Shown here in pieces: positions 6,425 to 8,857 of a stretch of DNA of 8,857 nt. The notes under the pieces are model-generated. The model ran no database searches and was not told where the DNA came from. It was given only the letters and a program-made list of their open reading frames with translations. The position numbers were made by a program, and so were the translations under genes. How positions within the stretch are numbered: the stretch's first letter is position 1; each line of letters begins with the position of its first letter. Origin of the DNA: Bacteroidetes bacterium UBA4416 (lineage in GTDB: Bacteria > Bacteroidota > Bacteroidia > B-17B0 > Aurantibacillaceae); contig DGQK01000063.1 of assembly GCA_002390745.1 (NCBI GenBank), positions 123,865 to 132,721 of the forward strand, in the 5' to 3' direction.

Positions 6425-7075
6425 ATGCCCGTAAAAGAAAACATACAGCATTTCAAATCCGCACTACCGGCCCATGTGACGATGGTAGCGGTTTCCAAGA
6501 CCAAACCGGCAGATATGCTCCTGGAAGCATACAAGGCCGGACAAAAAGATTTCGGCGAAAATTATGTACAGGAGCTGGTAGACAAAGAAGCCATCTTACC
6601 GAAAGATATCCGCTGGCATTTCATCGGGCACCTGCAAAGCAATAAGGTGAAATACATCGCGCCTTTCGTGTACCTGATCCACGGCGTGGACAGCCTGAAC
6701 CTGCTGAAAGAGATCAACAAGCAAGCGCAAAAAAACAAGCGCGTAATCGATTGCCTGTTGCAGCTGCATATCGCTGAGGAAGAAAGCAAATTTGGCTTTG
6801 ATGTGGAAGAAGTCAAAACCTTGCTGCATTCAGCTGAGCTGAAAAACTATCCGCATGTGGCGGTGAAAGGCTTTATGGCCATGGCTTCCAACACAGATGA
6901 TACTCAAAAGATCCGTGATGAATTCAAACAGGTGAAACTGCTACAGGAAGCGTTTCCTCAATACAAGATCTTAAGCTTTGGCATGAGCGGCGATTATGCG
7001 CTTGCCATCGAAGAAGGCAGCACGATGGTACGCATCGGCAGCAGCATTTTTGGCGAACGGGATTATAGCAAGTAA
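6425..7075 (+). CDS. yggS: YggS/PROSC family pyridoxal phosphate-binding homeostasis protein
   Basis: Cytoplasmic PLP-binding protein of 216 residues with the fold-type III barrel of alanine racemase but no known catalytic turnover. It buffers vitamin B6 and affects amino-acid and keto-acid pools. K25 in VAVSKTKP is the Schiff-base lysine. Other family motifs are DFGENYVQELVDK (42-54), WHFIGHLQSNKVKYI (64-78), LQLHIAEEESKFGF (112-125), GFMAMA (149-154), LSFGMSGDYALAIEEGSTM (183-201) and VRIGSSIFGERDY (202-214), so both the cofactor lysine and the phosphate-binding end are present. Length is near the low end of the family (usually about 220-235). It is the last gene of the operon, 3 nt after the acetyltransferase, and converges on the exported-protein gene 23 bp away. 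No clear terminator is seen in that gap. Confidence 0.97.
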   Translation: MPVKENIQHFKSALPAHVTMVAVSKTKPADMLLEAYKAGQKDFGENYVQELVDKEAILPKDIRWHFIGHLQSNKVKYIAPFVYLIHGVDSLNLLKEINKQAQKNKRVIDCLLQLHIAEEESKFGFDVEEVKTLLHSAELKNYPHVAVKGFMAMASNTDDTQKIRDEFKQVKLLQEAFPQYKILSFGMSGDYALAIEEGSTMVRIGSSIFGERDYSK

Positions 7076-7098
7076 CATACAGCCGTTTCAACCAGCCT

Positions 7099-7671
7099 TT
7101 ATTTGAAGTAGAATTTGGCACCCAAAGAGAGTGAAGGAATAAAAAAATTATTGGAGAATAGATTGGGAATACCTTTCCTGCTTGTATTGTATTGTTTATA
7201 GTAAATGCTATTGAATCCGAAGTGTCCATAAATGACCAATTCGTTTTTTCGTAAATTATATTCTACTCCTGATTGAATACCTTTGTTATTTATGATGACG
7301 GTGTTGTCAATCATATCAGGTGTTTGATAATTTCTCTTATACAAGTTAAAATAAATATTCAAAGGTACTGTTATCCTTTGTTGCTTATAGAGCTCAACCC
7401 TCAATGACACTGCCGGCCCCAATGTATTAAGGTTCCTTCCGGACACTTTTAAATCATATACTAAGCCTATCCCTGCTGCAAATTCGCAACGATTAATTGC
7501 ACATAATGCTCCGACAGACTGTTCATTAAAAAAAGGGTTAACGCCCCCTAAGCTATTGAAATGAGATGTGGTGAAACATCCCAATCTTAATTTAGGTGGC
7601 GTTAACTGCCCGTTCTCCTGCGACCAGACGCAGGTTGAGCAAAGAATAAAAAAAAGTCCCAGATACTTCAT
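7099..7671 (-). CDS. Hypothetical exported protein, probable small outer-membrane beta-barrel
   Basis: I do not recognise a named family. The 190-residue product starts MKYLGLFFILCSTCVWS, a plausible signal peptide with cleavage before QEN at about residue 18. The mature part is full of alternating aromatic/hydrophobic and polar residues and glycine-rich turns, such as GIGLVYDLKVSG, VSLRVELYKQQRITVPLNIY, VIYGHFGFNSIYY and PSLSLGAKFYFK at the C-terminus. This suits an 8-strand outer-membrane barrel of the porin-like type common in Bacteroidota. C11 is not a lipobox cysteine, because the residue before it is Leu. By hand count the region 7141-7620 is about 36% G+C, clearly below its neighbours. 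It follows the ATL gene with a 27-bp gap and may be read through from it. Real-gene evidence: signal peptide, intact frame, barrel-like pattern. Function unknown. Confidence 0.68.
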   Translation of the reverse strand: MKYLGLFFILCSTCVWSQENGQLTPPKLRLGCFTTSHFNSLGGVNPFFNEQSVGALCAINRCEFAAGIGLVYDLKVSGRNLNTLGPAVSLRVELYKQQRITVPLNIYFNLYKRNYQTPDMIDNTVIINNKGIQSGVEYNLRKNELVIYGHFGFNSIYYKQYNTSRKGIPNLFSNNFFIPSLSLGAKFYFK

Positions 7672-7681
7672 TAATACATTA

Positions 7682-7701
7682 GCTGAACGAAGTCGAAACT
7701 A
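7682..7701. repeat. Possible dispersed-repeat fragment
   Basis: GCTGAACGAAGTCGAAACTA lies in the 27-bp gap between the ATL gene and the exported-protein gene and overlaps the ATL stop codon. It resembles short dispersed sequences of the type CTGAGCGAAGTCGAA that I recall from many bacterial genomes, including Bacteroidota. There is only one copy in this window and no second arm, so the call is tentative. Confidence 0.3.
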
Positions 7702-8034
7702 CAAGGCCAACTCCAGCGTTGGGTCCCAGAATTTTTTCTTAAAATCAACGACTTTGTCATATTCCACTTTTACCTTTTCTTTCTCCAGCAATTCCTGCAT
7801 GGCGAAAGGCGTAGCAAAATGGTGTTTGCCGGAAAGCAGGCCGTTGCGATTCACCACGCGGTGTGCCGGCACTTTGGGTTTTTGGCTATGCGCTGCATGC
7901 ATCGCATAGCCTACCAGGCGCGAAGAGCCTTTGGCGCCGAGGTAAGCTGCAATAGCGCCGTAGCTCGTCACACGGCCTCTGGGAATGAGGCGCACCACCT
8001 GGTACACCTGGTCAAAGAAATCTTTATCTGCCAT
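7699..8034 (-). CDS. Alkyltransferase-like (ATL) DNA-repair protein, Cys-less MGMT homologue
   Basis: Small 111-residue DNA-binding protein of the MGMT C-terminal family. ATLs bind O6-alkylguanine, flip the base and hand the lesion to nucleotide excision repair instead of removing the alkyl group. The methyltransferase active site PCHRV is here PAHRVVNRNG (56-65), with A57 in place of the acceptor cysteine. Other family motifs are FFDQVYQVVRLIPRGRVTSY (6-25) with the helix-turn-helix and Y25, and SSRLVGYAMHA (37-47) with arginine finger R39. KVVDFKKKFWDP (94-105) closes the fold. An ATG at 8103 would add 23 residues of non-family sequence from an A/T-rich stretch; relatives as I recall them begin near MADKDFF, so 8034 is preferred. 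It lies 76 bp downstream of the LuxE-like gene on the same strand. Confidence 0.92.
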   Translation of the reverse strand: MADKDFFDQVYQVVRLIPRGRVTSYGAIAAYLGAKGSSRLVGYAMHAAHSQKPKVPAHRVVNRNGLLSGKHHFATPFAMQELLEKEKVKVEYDKVVDFKKKFWDPTLELAL

Positions 8035-8110
8035 TAAATCATTGTATGAGTTATTAATTAACCATGTATCTGAATAGCCCTGGTGACCGATTTCACGTTT
8101 CACATAACGA

Positions 8111-8857
8111 TTAAGCGATCATTAAGTTACAACCGCGAAGGTCGCTGTTGTCAAACCTTCCCAGGATCTCAAAGCGGTTATGCTCATGGAGTTTTCCCAG
8201 ATCTTTTGTTTCAATAAACGAGCAGGAATATAAATTGGCAAGGTCTATCACATTGATGCCTCCACCCCTTCCCGGCCTCACATAGGAAAAAGGATCGTTG
8301 GCATCCCGCACCAGCACCCGCATCCAGGGTGGGCACTCAAACAGACCACCTTTTTTGGAATAAGCCTGCGACAATAATTCTGTCATCCCGTATTCGCTGT
8401 GGATGGCGCTTATCCCGAATTGTGCTTTCAGGATGGCATGCACTTCCTCCTTGATCATTTCTTTTCTGCGCCCTTTCATGCCGCCGGTTTCCATCACGGT
8501 TACGCGATCGCTGAGCACAAGGCCCTCCTCCGCCAGATCGAGCAAGGCGTAAGTCACGCCAAGCAGGAGGATATGTTGGTTATTTTGCTGTTCCTTGTTA
8601 ATGGCTTCTACAAGCTCGTCCCTGTTATGCAGGTAAAAGCCACTGGCAGGATGTTGGGAGTGCCTGATCAACTCATCGAACATATATACCAGCGAGGAGC
8701 CCGAGCGCTCCAGGTAACTCGGCAAAAGCGCCAGGATGCAATAGTTGCGCACATCGCCGTAAAACAGCTCAAAGCCTTTCAAGAAAGATTCGCGGTACAA
8801 GCCCGGATCGCGTACATAATGCCGTGAGGTTATCTGCCCCGTAGTGCCGCTGCTGCT
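8111..8857 (-). CDS. LuxE-family acyl transferase/acyl-protein synthetase, 5'-truncated by window edge
   Basis: Adenylate-forming (ANL-like) enzyme of the LuxE type, which activates a fatty acid with ATP; the acceptor in Bacteroidota is not known. The frame is open to base 8857, giving 248 C-terminal residues of an expected total of about 320-330, so the true start lies outside. The TTG at 8800 is an internal leucine. Numbering visible residues from the edge: SSSGTTGQITSRH (1-13) is the phosphate-binding loop; LPSYLERSGSSLVYM (45-59); LLLGVTYALLDLAE (97-110); METGGMKGRRKEM (122-134); HSEYGMTELLSQAY (153-166), equivalent to the ANL A5 motif; PPWMRVLVRDANDPF (176-190); INVIDLANLYSCSFIETKDL (201-220); and GRFDNSDLRGCNLM (233-246), corresponding to the late adenylation motifs. 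All catalytic-looking motifs in the visible part are intact. The ATL gene follows on the same strand. Confidence 0.92.
   Translation of the reverse strand, partial: SSSGTTGQITSRHYVRDPGLYRESFLKGFELFYGDVRNYCILALLPSYLERSGSSLVYMFDELIRHSQHPASGFYLHNRDELVEAINKEQQNNQHILLLGVTYALLDLAEEGLVLSDRVTVMETGGMKGRRKEMIKEEVHAILKAQFGISAIHSEYGMTELLSQAYSKKGGLFECPPWMRVLVRDANDPFSYVRPGRGGGINVIDLANLYSCSFIETKDLGKLHEHNRFEILGRFDNSDLRGCNLMIA

Noticed and set aside
7639..7671. Lipobox at C11 of the exported protein
   Set aside because: The residue before the cysteine is Leu, which lipoprotein signal peptidase does not normally accept; a conventional signal peptide fits better.
8035..8103. 23-residue N-terminal extension of the ATL protein from an ATG at 8103
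   Set aside because: The extra residues match no family sequence, the DNA is A/T-rich and intergenic in character, and the next ATG starts at the conserved N-terminus.
8111..8800. LuxE-like gene beginning at a TTG at 8800
   Set aside because: The frame continues upstream into the conserved SSSGTTG phosphate loop, so the TTG is an internal leucine and the gene runs off the window.
8399..8827. Plus-strand open frame of 142 codons
   Set aside because: Antisense to the LuxE-like gene; no motifs.
1..8857. A new defence, mobile or secondary-metabolite system
   Set aside because: Every sizeable gene but one belongs to a known housekeeping, envelope or repair family. There are no nucleases, transposases, integrases, direct-repeat arrays or toxin-antitoxin-like pairs.

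Overview
The window reads as chromosomal housekeeping DNA from a member of the Bacteroidota, perhaps of the Sphingobacteriia/Cytophagia/Chitinophagia type. Three lines of evidence support this. Promoter elements of the Bacteroidota form TAnnTTTG lie upstream of several genes, and Shine-Dalgarno sequences are almost absent. The protein families are typical of the phylum: an OmpA protein with a jelly-roll-like N-terminus, a TPR lipoprotein with an OmpA-like segment, DUF1015, a LuxE-type acyl transferase and an alkyltransferase-like protein. Finally, there are short palindromic repeats of a kind I recall from this phylum. I see no phage, transposase, CRISPR array, tRNA or rRNA. No gene-free stretch exceeds about 216 bases.

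Layout, left to right. On the minus strand lie the N-terminal 304 codons of a UMF1-type major facilitator transporter (cut by the left edge), preceded by an OmpA-family cell-envelope protein. A divergent promoter region of 216 bp separates the OmpA gene from rpsT (ribosomal protein S20) on the plus strand, which has its own terminator. Next comes a monocistronic, apparently very highly expressed 579-residue lipoprotein with an OmpA-like segment and TPR repeats, bounded by a promoter and a strong terminator. After a palindromic repeat, a compact plus-strand operon follows: DUF1015 protein, PaiA-like GNAT acetyltransferase, and YggS-type PLP-binding protein (1-nt overlap, then a 3-nt gap). Converging on it from the right edge is a minus-strand group: a LuxE-type acyl transferase (its start lies beyond the window), a Cys-less alkyltransferase-like (ATL) DNA-repair protein, and an AT-rich gene for a small exported, probably outer-membrane, protein of unknown function.

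How the parts fit. Two genes encode envelope proteins that would sit in the periplasm or outer membrane: the OmpA protein keeps the residues needed to grip peptidoglycan, while the TPR lipoprotein has lost one of them. The DUF1015-PaiA-YggS operon is the most suggestive functional unit. YggS governs pyridoxal phosphate homeostasis, PaiA-like enzymes acetylate polyamines, and DUF1015 proteins resemble the ParB/serine-kinase fold, so a shared role in amino-acid/amine and cofactor balance is a reasonable but unproven inference. I did not find a convincing new defence or mobile system. The main points for follow-up are the operon, the codon-biased lipoprotein, the AT-rich orphan and the two repeat-like sequences.
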